Shown here one piece after another: positions 6,537 through 13,440 of a stretch of 14,992 nt of DNA. The DNA is taken from positions 1 through 14,992 of the forward strand of contig NZ_JBFHJW010000084.1 in assembly GCF_041595635.1 (NCBI RefSeq), read 5' to 3'. Every line of letters begins with the position of its first letter. Position 1 is the stretch's first letter. The stretch comes from Labilibaculum sp041595635 (GTDB lineage Bacteria > Bacteroidota > Bacteroidia > Bacteroidales > Marinifilaceae). The notes below the pieces were generated by a model. The model searched no databases. It was not told the origin of the DNA and saw nothing but the letters and a program-made list of their open reading frames with translations. The translations under genes and the position numbers were made by a program.

Positions 6537-8120
6537 ATGAAGAAAACATTAACAATCAATATAAGTGGAAGCATTTTCCACATCGACGAGGACGCTTTTG
6601 ATCATCTTCAATCGTACCTGAGAACGATTAACTCTCATTATGGCTCGAGCGAAGAGGGGCGCGAAATTATTGCCGACATTGAAGCTCGAATTGCGGAAAT
6701 TTTTCAGGAGAAATTAAGCACTAAAGATCAAGTAGTAACCATTGAGATGGTTGAAGCCACCATTACAATAATGGGAAAACCTGAAGAAATTTTCGATATC
6801 GACGAAAGTAGCGAAGAAAACACAGAGGAAGAAAGCAATACCCACAATAGCTCCTCGCAAAAGAAAAGAAGACTATTCCGCGATCCTGACCACAGAGTTC
6901 TTGGCGGGGTAGCAAGTGGCTTAGCAGCTTACTTTGGTATCGATGTAATAATAATTCGTCTCCTTTTTGCCCTATTTTTCTTTCTTGGCTACGGATTTTC
7001 ACTTCTACTTTACGTGATATTGTGGATTGCCGTACCCAAAGCCATCACCACAACTCAAAAGCTGGAGATGAAAGGAAAAAAAGTGAACGTTTCCAATATC
7101 GAGGAATCGATAAAAGATGAATATAAGGAAGTGAAGAAAAGCTTCGAGAAAATAAGAGACAAAAATGGCCCTCATGTTCGCGATGGTTTTGATCGCATTG
7201 TAGATTTTGCCGGAATCGTTTTGCGATTGGTTCTGAAAGTAATGATTATTCTATTAGGAATTGCATTCGTATTTGCAGGATTCGTATCTCTTATCAGCTT
7301 TATTGGCTCGATGATTTTCGCCAACAGTTTTTTTGGACCTTTCTCCGATTTCCATTTTCCCGGATCTGCTTTTCCACATCTTTTTTTGGACGGAAGCAGC
7401 ATTACACTTTTCACCATTGGCATTCTTGTGGTGATAGGAATTCCTCTTTTGCTCCTGATATTTGCTGGCCTTAAACTCCTATTTAATTTTAAAACCAACA
7501 ATAAAATCATAGGATTATCAGCACTTACTTTCTGGTTACTAGGAATTATTTTACTGATTAGCCTGAGCTTTTCTCAAGTGAAAAACTACATGCAAAGTAG
7601 TACTCGCTACAGCGAAAACATAGCCCTTCAAGCAAACAAAAGCGATACACTTTACTTAAAAACCATCAATAATATTGATTTTGATAGAGATGCTGAAAAT
7701 ATCGACATTGATCGCATTAAAATCGTAATAAAAGACGACAAAAAAATTGTAATTGGAAAACCTACACTTGACATAGAACAGAGTAGTTCAGATAAAATTG
7801 AGATTAAAATTAAAAAGAAAGCTCGCGGGAAATCAAATGAGATTGCTAGTGAAAATGCCGAAAATATAGACTACAAATGGGTACAAACCGATTCACTTCT
7901 GGTTTTCGACCAATTCTTTACACTCCCTGCTCATTCCAAATGGAAAAACCAAAACTTACACATCACTATTAAACTACCGGAAGGAAAAGTCATTTATCTC
8001 GATCCATCAATGCGAAAAATCATTCATGACATCGACAACGTAACAAATACATGGGATTACGATATGCTTGATAAAATGTGGATAATGAAAGAAGAAGGCT
8101 TAAGTCTTCTAGAGAAATAA
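6537..8120 (+). CDS. Large PspC-domain inner-membrane protein
   Basis: This 527-residue protein has a central PspC domain at about 110-168, with the signature LFRDPDHRVLGGVASGLAAYFG followed by a hydrophobic stretch ending ILWIAVPKA. The N-terminal 1-88 is a soluble, acidic region (SIFHIDEDAFDHLQSYLRTI, then IIADIEARIAEIF) that commonly precedes PspC in Bacteroidota and probably lies in the cytoplasm. An acidic linker, about 84-106, joins them. Further membrane segments are seen near 226-261, 287-315 and 324-347. The C-terminal 350-527 is hydrophilic, beta-rich and likely extracytoplasmic, with many Asp, Ile and Lys residues. By analogy with phage-shock protein C, the protein probably senses or responds to envelope stress. 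The neighbouring PadR gene is 21 bp upstream and a DUF4252-like gene follows. A direct biochemical role is not known to me. Confidence 0.88.
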   Translation: MKKTLTINISGSIFHIDEDAFDHLQSYLRTINSHYGSSEEGREIIADIEARIAEIFQEKLSTKDQVVTIEMVEATITIMGKPEEIFDIDESSEENTEEESNTHNSSSQKKRRLFRDPDHRVLGGVASGLAAYFGIDVIIIRLLFALFFFLGYGFSLLLYVILWIAVPKAITTTQKLEMKGKKVNVSNIEESIKDEYKEVKKSFEKIRDKNGPHVRDGFDRIVDFAGIVLRLVLKVMIILLGIAFVFAGFVSLISFIGSMIFANSFFGPFSDFHFPGSAFPHLFLDGSSITLFTIGILVVIGIPLLLLIFAGLKLLFNFKTNNKIIGLSALTFWLLGIILLISLSFSQVKNYMQSSTRYSENIALQANKSDTLYLKTINNIDFDRDAENIDIDRIKIVIKDDKKIVIGKPTLDIEQSSSDKIEIKIKKKARGKSNEIASENAENIDYKWVQTDSLLVFDQFFTLPAHSKWKNQNLHITIKLPEGKVIYLDPSMRKIIHDIDNVTNTWDYDMLDKMWIMKEEGLSLLEK

Positions 8121-8161
8121 GTAGTAGCACTTAATAGATTATAAATATCAATAAAATAATC

Positions 8162-8665
8162 ATGAAAAAGATACTCATCACCCTAGCAGTTATTGCCCTG
8201 CCAATATTCCTTATGGCCCAAACAAAAGGAGAAAAAATTCATGCAAAATATTCAAATCTAGAAGGATTTAGCAGCTTTAACTTTGCGGGCAGCTTCCTGA
8301 AAAATCTCGATTTTGATGTTGACGAAGATGAACTAGAGAAAAACATCACCGGAGATTGCGAAAGCATTCAATTTTTGAGCTACAAACATGAAACAGGCAA
8401 GGAAACTAAATTTAAAAAAATTGTGATCTCGGAACTATCAAAGGGCAACTTGTATTCCGAAGTATTGGAAGGAAAAGACTCTGATAATACAGATGAAGTC
8501 CGTTTCTTCGCTAAAGGCAAAGGTGATCAATTCAAGGAGTTTCACATTCTCCACTACAACGAAAACAGAACATCATTGGTATCCTTTTATGGCGATTTTA
8601 AAACTAAAGAACTAAGCTCTTTATCGCATTTCACTTTCGATAAGGATGAAAATGAGGATCAATAA
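8162..8665 (+). CDS. Secreted DUF4252-like protein
   Basis: This 167-residue protein starts with a clear signal peptide (MKKILITLAVIALPIFLMAQ). The mature part resembles the DUF4252 family of Bacteroidota. A short helical start (KYSNLEGFSSFNF) is followed by a domain with the pattern FKKIVISELSKGN and the closing SLVSFYGDFKTKELSSL at 138-154, which is the most family-like segment. The C-terminus is highly acidic (DKDENEDQ). There is no lipobox, so it is expected to be a soluble periplasmic protein. It follows the large PspC gene by 41 bp and precedes the small PspC gene by 29 bp. It probably belongs to the same stress-response unit. The family's function is unknown. Confidence 0.65.
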   Translation: MKKILITLAVIALPIFLMAQTKGEKIHAKYSNLEGFSSFNFAGSFLKNLDFDVDEDELEKNITGDCESIQFLSYKHETGKETKFKKIVISELSKGNLYSEVLEGKDSDNTDEVRFFAKGKGDQFKEFHILHYNENRTSLVSFYGDFKTKELSSLSHFTFDKDENEDQ

Positions 8666-8694
8666 ATAAATTCACAATTAAAAAATACAACATT

Positions 8695-8892
8695 ATGAGA
8701 CGCTTATTTCGATCAAAAGAGAAAAAAATAGCAGGAGTTTGCGGAGGCATTTCTACATACATAAATCCCGAGCTAGACCCTGTGATAATTCGAGCAGTGT
8801 GGCTCATACTCACACTATTTAACCCATTAATGCTTATTGCCTATTTTATATTGGCATTGGTTTTACCCGATTCAGCACAGCAAACAAATTGA
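8695..8892 (+). CDS. Small stand-alone PspC-domain protein
   Basis: Sixty-five residues make up little more than one PspC domain: LFRSKEKKIAGVCGGISTYINPELDPVIIR, then a hydrophobic stretch WLILTLFNPLMLIAYFILALVLP, then a short polar tail. GVCGGIS matches the PspC signature; the larger paralogue two genes upstream has GVASGLA at this place. The protein is expected to sit in the inner membrane. In enterobacteria, PspC works with PspA and PspB; neither is visible here, so the partner may be the large PspC protein of the same unit. This gene appears to be the last of the module. No clear hairpin terminator follows it. Confidence 0.9.
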   Translation: MRRLFRSKEKKIAGVCGGISTYINPELDPVIIRAVWLILTLFNPLMLIAYFILALVLPDSAQQTN

Positions 8893-8982
8893 ACAAATAG
8901 CGAGTTAAATCAACAATGAATATTATTTTTCAAAACTTCCTTTAAAAATATACTTCTAAATAATTAGCTTTTATTTGTAAGA

Positions 8983-8990
8983 AACTTTTG
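8983..8990 (+). promoter_or_regulatory. Weak promoter-like -7 box before the 380-aa barrel gene
   Basis: AACTTTTG differs from TAnnTTTG at the first base and is followed by CA, as in the stronger boxes at 3277, 10388 and 10611. It lies 36 bp before the ATG at 9027. No -33 element is seen at the right distance, so this is only a candidate. Confidence 0.3.
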
Positions 8991-9026
8991 CAGATAATTG
9001 TAATTTTACTGCCCTAAAAAATAAAT

Positions 9027-10169
9027 ATGAGCCAAGCCCCAATTCGCAATTTCATCCTCTTTTTACTGATCCTAACAAGTCAATTCTCTTCATTTGCCCA
9101 AGAATCGAATTCCATCTTTAGGCATTATAAGGAATTTGAAAAAGCCGATAGCAATAAACTGTTCCTACGATTTGAAAATTTCAATTTTGTGAAGAACAAC
9201 GAATACTCAGGAGAATTTACTAACGGTGCAACATGGATTGGCTATTTAGCAACTCCTAAACTGGTGTATTATCCATCCTCTAAAATTAGAATAGAAGCAG
9301 GCATACACCTTCAAAAATATTCGGGACGAGAATCTTTTACCAATACTGAAGCAGCATACTCGATCAACTTCCAAGCTTCCCAAAAAAGTAATTTAATTCT
9401 AGGAAATTTAAAGCAGGATAGAAATCACATGCTTTCGGAGCCCATGTTCGAACCTGAAAGATTCTTTACCGATCAGGCTGAAAGTGGAATTCAGTGGTTG
9501 TACAAAGCCAAACGACTCCAATTCGACACATGGATCAATTGGGAACAATTCATTTTAGAAGAAGATCCTTTTCAGGAAAGATTTACATTTGGAATTTCGA
9601 GCAAATACCAACTAAACAATCCATCTTCGCAAAACAACTTATCCATTCCCGTTCAAATTATTTTTACTCACCGAGGAGGTGAAATCGATACTTCGGATGA
9701 TAGTGTACAAACTATCGGTAACTTTTCTTCTGGATTTAACTTTACTCGGAAAGTTGAAAATTCGAAAATTACCTCCTGGAGTTTCCAGACTTTAGTTTAC
9801 TATTTTAGCGACAATTCATCGGAAAAAGATTACATATTCGACAAAGGACATGCTTTTTACCCACAAATAAGTGCTAGTACAAAACATTCCAATTTCACAT
9901 TAGGATATTGGAATGCCTACCACTTTGCCTCCTCGAAGGGCTCTGAATTGTTCCAATGCGTTTCCTATAGCACACCTGGAAACTATGAAGACCGCCGAGA
10001 GATGACTACCTTAAAATACCAATACGAACGCAAAATCAACAAAGGCATTCACTTAGGTGGAAAATTAGACTTTTACTACGATTTGAAAAATTCTGCTGAA
10101 AGTTACGCTACCGCAATCTATCTTCGGATAAATGGTGATTTTTTCCTCAAAAAAATAAAATGGAACTAG
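9027..10169 (+). CDS. Unassigned outer-membrane beta-barrel-like protein
   Basis: This 380-residue protein has a signal peptide (residues 1-25, ending SSFAQ). It is then dominated by alternating hydrophobic/polar stretches rich in Phe, Tyr, Trp and Asn, as expected for an outer-membrane beta-barrel. Examples are KLFLRFENFNFVKNNEY at 44-60, KIRIEAGIHLQKYSG at 86-100 and FDTWINWEQFIL at 166-177. Conserved-looking features include LGNLKQDRNHMLSEPMFEPE at 126-145 and the GIQWLY/WINWE pair. It reminds me of a widespread but uncharacterised Bacteroidota family of porin-like proteins, which is a recollection and not a computed match. The C-terminus (FFLKKIKWN) does not end in the usual aromatic residue, so membrane insertion through a standard C-terminal signal is less certain. 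It stands alone, 134 bp after the PspC unit. Confidence 0.6.
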   Translation: MSQAPIRNFILFLLILTSQFSSFAQESNSIFRHYKEFEKADSNKLFLRFENFNFVKNNEYSGEFTNGATWIGYLATPKLVYYPSSKIRIEAGIHLQKYSGRESFTNTEAAYSINFQASQKSNLILGNLKQDRNHMLSEPMFEPERFFTDQAESGIQWLYKAKRLQFDTWINWEQFILEEDPFQERFTFGISSKYQLNNPSSQNNLSIPVQIIFTHRGGEIDTSDDSVQTIGNFSSGFNFTRKVENSKITSWSFQTLVYYFSDNSSEKDYIFDKGHAFYPQISASTKHSNFTLGYWNAYHFASSKGSELFQCVSYSTPGNYEDRREMTTLKYQYERKINKGIHLGGKLDFYYDLKNSAESYATAIYLRINGDFFLKKIKWN

Positions 10170-10587
10170 ATACCACCTCTTTATTTAGGCTGTCACGATT
10201 TGTGTTTCATCAAAAAGTAAGTTGCACCCAGTATATTCCACATGAAGAATTTTTGCAGTACTCATTTCATCTAAATTAATCACTCAAAAAAAGAGTGTCG
10301 AAGCTTAGTTCCTGCGTATCAAATCATCCAATTGTATTTCTTTCTAAAAAAATAGAGAAAAGTAAGTCCTAAAATAAATTTATTTCCTACTTTTGCAGTG
10401 AAATTGTAACGATGGGCTTACACATAAGGATTCCCACCCCAACAACTTGATTCTACTACCCTTAGCAAGTAAAGGATTCATTTTTGGGAAATAGATCAAT
10501 TTGATTTACTGACAGACTTAACTACTCCACATTACCCCGATTATCCACATCAGGTTAAGTTCTTCATCAATAAATCATTAAAAAAAT
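10170..10587. other. Gene-free region before the ribosomal protein operon
   Basis: No open frame of credible length is seen on either strand. The region holds an exact -7 box at 10388-10395. It also has a small hairpin, CACTC/GAGTG, at 10281-10297 without a T-run, and a longer potential stem, ACTTAAC (10516-10522) with GTTAAGT (10554-10560). The loop of that stem contains TCCACAT twice (10526-10532 and 10544-10550). Together these could be a small RNA or an extended second leader of rplM. Nothing here matches an RNA family I can name. Confidence 0.4.
10388..10395 (+). promoter_or_regulatory. Orphan -7 promoter box inside the gene-free region
   Basis: TACTTTTG matches TAnnTTTG exactly and continues CA, giving the same ten bases as at the typA and rplM promoters. 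No -33 TTG is visible at the expected distance. If active, transcription from about 10402 would either produce a small non-coding RNA or extend the rplM leader by about 220 nt. Confidence 0.4.
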
Positions 10588-10618
10588 TGGTGTATTTATA
10601 GGATTCTTGTACTTTTGC
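10588..10618 (+). promoter_or_regulatory. Promoter of the rplM-rpsI-rpsB-tsf operon
   Basis: TTG at 10588-10590, a 20-bp spacer and TACTTTTG at 10611-10618 form a canonical Bacteroidota promoter. Transcription would start near 10625, about 45 nt before the GTG start of rplM. The leader is AT-rich, with no obvious hairpin. Confidence 0.75.
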
Positions 10619-10670
10619 AAGCCAAATCGGAATAATTGTATTAAAGTATTAATTATTAAAAGTTTTTAAC

Positions 10671-11126
10671 GTGGATACATTAAGTTACAAAACAGTTTCT
10701 GCAAACAAAGCAACTGCCACTAAAGAGTGGGTTGTTATTGATGCAGCAGATCAGGTGTTAGGTAGACTTAGCTCTAAAGTAGCAAAGCTAATTAGAGGTA
10801 AATATAAGCCAAACTACACTCCTCATGTTGATTGTGGAGACAACGTGATTATTATCAATGCAGAGAAAATACGCATGACCGGTAATAAATTAACCGACAG
10901 AAAGTATTTTTCTTTTACTGGACATCCAGGTGGACAAAGAATTCACACCCCAGCTGATCTTTTGGCAAAACATCCTGAAAGATTGATTGAGAAGGCCGTT
11001 AAAGGTATGCTTCCAAAGAATCGTTTGGGAAGAACTCTTTATACTAACCTACATGTATACGTAGGATCTGAGCACAAACACGAAGCTCAACAGCCAAAAA
11101 AATTAGATTTAAACACAATTAAATAA
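10671..11126 (+). CDS. rplM: 50S ribosomal protein L13 (uL13)
   Basis: L13 is one of the early-assembling proteins of the large subunit and binds 23S rRNA. The 151 residues match the family through WVVIDAADQVLGRLSSKVAKLIRGK (20-44), FSFTGHPGGQR (80-90) and the signature VKGMLPKNRLGR (110-121). The C-terminal tail is a little longer than in E. coli, as is usual in Bacteroidota. The start codon is GTG. It is supported by the resulting MDTLSYKTVSANKAT beginning, which is typical for the phylum, and by the lack of an ATG before the conserved core. It is the first gene of the operon, 52 bp downstream of the -7 box, and rpsI follows after 6 bp. Confidence 0.98.
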   Translation: MDTLSYKTVSANKATATKEWVVIDAADQVLGRLSSKVAKLIRGKYKPNYTPHVDCGDNVIIINAEKIRMTGNKLTDRKYFSFTGHPGGQRIHTPADLLAKHPERLIEKAVKGMLPKNRLGRTLYTNLHVYVGSEHKHEAQQPKKLDLNTIK

Positions 11127-11132
11127 GTAGGT

Positions 11133-11519
11133 ATGGAAGTGATTAATGCTATTGGACGTAGAAAAGCAGCTGTTGCTCGTGTATACGTTAGCGAAGGTAA
11201 GGGTCAGATTACCATCAACAAAAAAGAGCTTAAAGAGTACTTTACTACCGGAACTCTACAGTACATCGTAAAGCAACCTTTAAACCTTTTAGAGGTAGCT
11301 GAAAAATACGACATCAAAGTAAATCTTGATGGTGGTGGAGTAACTGGTCAAGCTGAAGCTCTTCGTTTGGCAATCTCCAGAGCACTTGTAAAAATTGATG
11401 CTGAATCAAAATCTGCACTAAGAGTAGCAGGTTTCATGACTCGCGATCCTCGTGAGGTTGAACGTAAAAAACCAGGTCAACCTAAAGCACGTAAGAAATT
11501 TCAATTTAGCAAGCGTTAA
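11133..11519 (+). CDS. rpsI: 30S ribosomal protein S9 (uS9)
   Basis: S9 lies in the head of the small subunit, and its C-terminal tail reaches toward the P-site tRNA. The 128 residues show the expected GRRKAAVARVYV start (8-19), the signature GGGVTGQAEALRLAISRAL (67-85), and the basic tail ending KKFQFSKR with the invariant terminal Ser-Lys-Arg. The start codon lies 6 bp after the rplM stop, so the two genes are translationally close, as in most bacteria. It is followed by about 100 bp that fold into a candidate leader for rpsB. Confidence 0.98.
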   Translation: MEVINAIGRRKAAVARVYVSEGKGQITINKKELKEYFTTGTLQYIVKQPLNLLEVAEKYDIKVNLDGGGVTGQAEALRLAISRALVKIDAESKSALRVAGFMTRDPREVERKKPGQPKARKKFQFSKR

Positions 11520-11522
11520 TAT

Positions 11523-11592
11523 TTTTGTGGCAAGTTTAGTATCTAAATTGGTAAGACTCCGATTTTCGGACTACTTAGCAATTGCCATAAAA
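11523..11592 (+). promoter_or_regulatory. Candidate three-way-junction leader RNA of rpsB-tsf
   Basis: The rpsI-rpsB gap folds into three helices by direct complementarity. P1: TTTTGTGGCAA (11523-11533) pairs with TTGCCATAAAA (11582-11592), 11 pairs with one G.U. P2: TTTAG (11535-11539) and CTAAA (11543-11547) close a three-base loop. P3: TTG (11548-11550) pairs with CAA (11579-11581), then TAAG (11552-11555) with CTTA (11574-11577) past a G.G mismatch. After an AC/CTA internal loop, TCCGA (11558-11562) pairs with TCGGA (11566-11570) over a TTT loop. The helices abut almost without unpaired bases, only one base separating P1 from P2. The structure ends 28 nt before the rpsB ATG. Feedback control by S2 is known in gammaproteobacteria. 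A similar role here is inference. There is no T-run, so control would be at translation and not by attenuation. Confidence 0.65.
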
Positions 11593-11620
11593 TGAATGTA
11601 AACGATTAAAAAAAACAAAA

Positions 11621-12490
11621 ATGTCAAATACTACATTTGAAGAATTATTAGAATCAGGTTGCCACTTTGGTCACTTGACTAGAAAATGGAATCCAAAAAT
11701 GGCTCCTTATATTTTCATGGAGCGCAATGGAATTCACATTATAGACTTGCACAAAACAGCTGTTAAAGTTGATGTTGCTGCTGCCGCAATGAAACAAATT
11801 GCAAAATCAGGAAGAAAAATTCTTTTTGTTGCTACTAAAAAGCAAGCAAAATCGATCGTTTCTGAGAAAGTAGCTGCAGTAAACATGCCATATGTAACTG
11901 AGCGTTGGCCAGGTGGAATGTTAACTAACTTCCCTACTATTAGAAAAGCAGTTAAGAAAATGTCTACCATCGATAAAATGGAAGCTGACGGAACTCTTAA
12001 CCACTTATCTAAAAGAGAAAAACTACAAGTATCTCGTCAAAGAGCTAAGTTGGAAAAAAACTTAGGTAGTATTGCTGATCTGACCAGATTACCGGCAGCT
12101 CTATTTGTAGTTGATGTAATGAAAGAATATATCGCTGTAAAAGAAGCAAACCGTTTAGGTATTCCTGTATTCGCAATTGTTGATACCAATTCAAGTCCTG
12201 ATGGAATTGATTTTGTTGTACCAGCAAATGACGATGCATCTAGCTCTGTTGCTATACTTCTTGATATTGTAACTGCTGCTGTTAAAGAAGGTTTGGCTGA
12301 AAGAAAAGTTGAGAAAGAAACCGAAGCATCAGAGAAAAAAGCTGCTAAGGCTAAAAAGGCTAAAAAAGAAGAAGCTCCTGCTAAAAAAGCAAAAGCTGCT
12401 CCAGTTGTAGAAGCTGCCCCTGAAGCTCCAGTTGCAGAATCAACTCCTGAAGCTCCAGCTACAGAGGAAAAAAAGAGTGATAAGGAATAA
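11621..12490 (+). CDS. rpsB: 30S ribosomal protein S2 (uS2) with a low-complexity tail
   Basis: S2 joins the small subunit late and helps hold S1-type and mRNA-binding functions. Residues 1-227 are a full S2: ESGCHFGHLTRKWNPKMAPYIF (11-32), ATKKQAK (71-77), ERWPGGMLTNF (94-104), and the second signature with PVFAIVDTN (182-190), ending before VKEGLAERK. Residues about 228-289 form an added tail of Lys, Ala, Glu and Pro. Its basic half (AAKAKKAKKE, PAKKAKAA) is followed by an acidic, proline-rich half in which the 13 bases CCTGAAGCTCCAG occur twice. Such tails are common in Bacteroidota S2 and vary in length, probably through slippage. The gene follows a structured leader and is co-transcribed with tsf, 26 bp downstream. 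Confidence 0.97.
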   Translation: MSNTTFEELLESGCHFGHLTRKWNPKMAPYIFMERNGIHIIDLHKTAVKVDVAAAAMKQIAKSGRKILFVATKKQAKSIVSEKVAAVNMPYVTERWPGGMLTNFPTIRKAVKKMSTIDKMEADGTLNHLSKREKLQVSRQRAKLEKNLGSIADLTRLPAALFVVDVMKEYIAVKEANRLGIPVFAIVDTNSSPDGIDFVVPANDDASSSVAILLDIVTAAVKEGLAERKVEKETEASEKKAAKAKKAKKEEAPAKKAKAAPVVEAAPEAPVAESTPEAPATEEKKSDKE

Positions 12491-12516
12491 TTAACGAATA
12501 AAAAATTAGATATATC

Positions 12517-13341
12517 ATGTCTATTAAAGCAGCAGATGTAGCCAAATTGCGTAAAGCAACTGGCGCAGGAATGATGGATTGTAAAAATGCTCTTACTGAA
12601 GCAGAAGGAGATTTCGACGCAGCAGTAAGCATCATTCGTAAAAAAGGAATGGCGATTGCTAACAAACGTGCCGACAGAAATGCAACTGAAGGTGTAGTTA
12701 TAGCAAAAGTTTCTGAAGACAAGAAAAAAGGTGCAATGATTACTTTAAACTGTGAAACTGACTTCGTTGCGAAGAATGACGGTTTTGTAGAATTTGCAAC
12801 CAAAATTCTTGACATTGCTTTGGAAAATATGCCTACCGATTTAGAAGCTTTGAAAAACTTAGAGCTTGATGGTAGAAAAATTGAAGAACACGTTACAGAA
12901 CAAACTGGTGTTATCGGAGAAAAAATCGATTTGAGTTTCTACGGTAAAATGGAAACAGAATTTGCTGTTGCCTACATCCACGCTGGAAACAAACTATCTA
13001 CCTTAATTGGTTTTAACCTACCTGTTGAAGAACAAATGGCTAAAGATGTTGCTATGCAAGCTGCAGCTATGGCTCCAATGGGAATCGATAAAGACAGTGT
13101 TGACGCTGATGTGGTTGCAAAAGAACTTGAAATCGCAAAAGAAAAAGCTCGTATCGAAGGTAAACCTGAAGCTATGCTTGATAAGATCGCTCAAGGTCGT
13201 TTGGCTAAATTCTTTAAGGAATCAACATTATTGAATCAGGACTTTGTTAAAAATAACAAACAAACGATTAAACAATATCTTGCTGAGGCCGATAAAAATT
13301 TAACTGTGACTCATATGATGCGTATCACATTAAATGCTTAA
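12517..13341 (+). CDS. tsf: Elongation factor Ts
   Basis: EF-Ts is the nucleotide-exchange factor that releases GDP from EF-Tu in the cytoplasm. The 274 residues show the N-terminal UBA-like helices (VAKLRKATGAGMMDCKNAL, 8-26). The EF-Tu-contacting TDFVAKN motif is at 81-87, with the Asp and Phe known to disturb the Mg2+ site of EF-Tu. The two-part core follows. The length is typical of Bacteroidota. It lies 26 bp after rpsB, the arrangement seen in nearly all bacteria, and a strong terminator follows the stop. This keeps rplM-rpsI-rpsB-tsf as one unit separate from pyrH. Confidence 0.98.
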   Translation: MSIKAADVAKLRKATGAGMMDCKNALTEAEGDFDAAVSIIRKKGMAIANKRADRNATEGVVIAKVSEDKKKGAMITLNCETDFVAKNDGFVEFATKILDIALENMPTDLEALKNLELDGRKIEEHVTEQTGVIGEKIDLSFYGKMETEFAVAYIHAGNKLSTLIGFNLPVEEQMAKDVAMQAAAMAPMGIDKDSVDADVVAKELEIAKEKARIEGKPEAMLDKIAQGRLAKFFKESTLLNQDFVKNNKQTIKQYLAEADKNLTVTHMMRITLNA

Positions 13342-13360
13342 TACAATTGTTATTACATAT

Positions 13361-13393
13361 AAAAAGAGTTCCTTTTCGGAACTCTTTTTTTTT
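13361..13393 (+). terminator. Intrinsic terminator after tsf
   Basis: AAAAAGAGTTCC (13361-13372) pairs perfectly with GGAACTCTTTTT (13378-13389) over a five-base TTTTC loop, and the T-run continues to 13393. This is a strong rho-independent terminator that closes the ribosomal protein operon 20 bp after tsf. Confidence 0.95.
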
Positions 13394-13440
13394 ATCTTAT
13401 CGTAGAATTTTCTCAACTTTAGACATAAAAATTGGAACGA

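Noticed and set aside
8631..8813. Minus-strand frame of 60 codons
   Set aside because: Antisense to the small PspC gene and the end of the DUF4252-like gene, both of which are well supported.
10281..10297. CACTC/GAGTG hairpin as a terminator after the 380-aa gene
   Set aside because: Only five pairs with an all-A loop, no T-run on the plus strand and over 110 bp after the stop.
11520..11527. TATTTTTG, an exact -7 match, before rpsB
   Set aside because: No -33 element about 20 bp upstream, and it overlaps the 5' arm of the P1 helix. A start site from it would remove that helix, so the T-run is better explained as part of the RNA structure.
11592..11609. Five-codon frame MNVND before rpsB
   Set aside because: Too short to support as a leader peptide, with no ribosome-binding context. 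More likely a chance ATG at the end of the leader structure.
12459..12815. Minus-strand frame of 118 codons
   Set aside because: Antisense to the start of tsf; EF-Ts is unmistakable on the plus strand.
13432..13440. TTG as the start of pyrH
   Set aside because: It adds only three residues before an ATG that gives the usual family start, so the ATG at 13441 is preferred.
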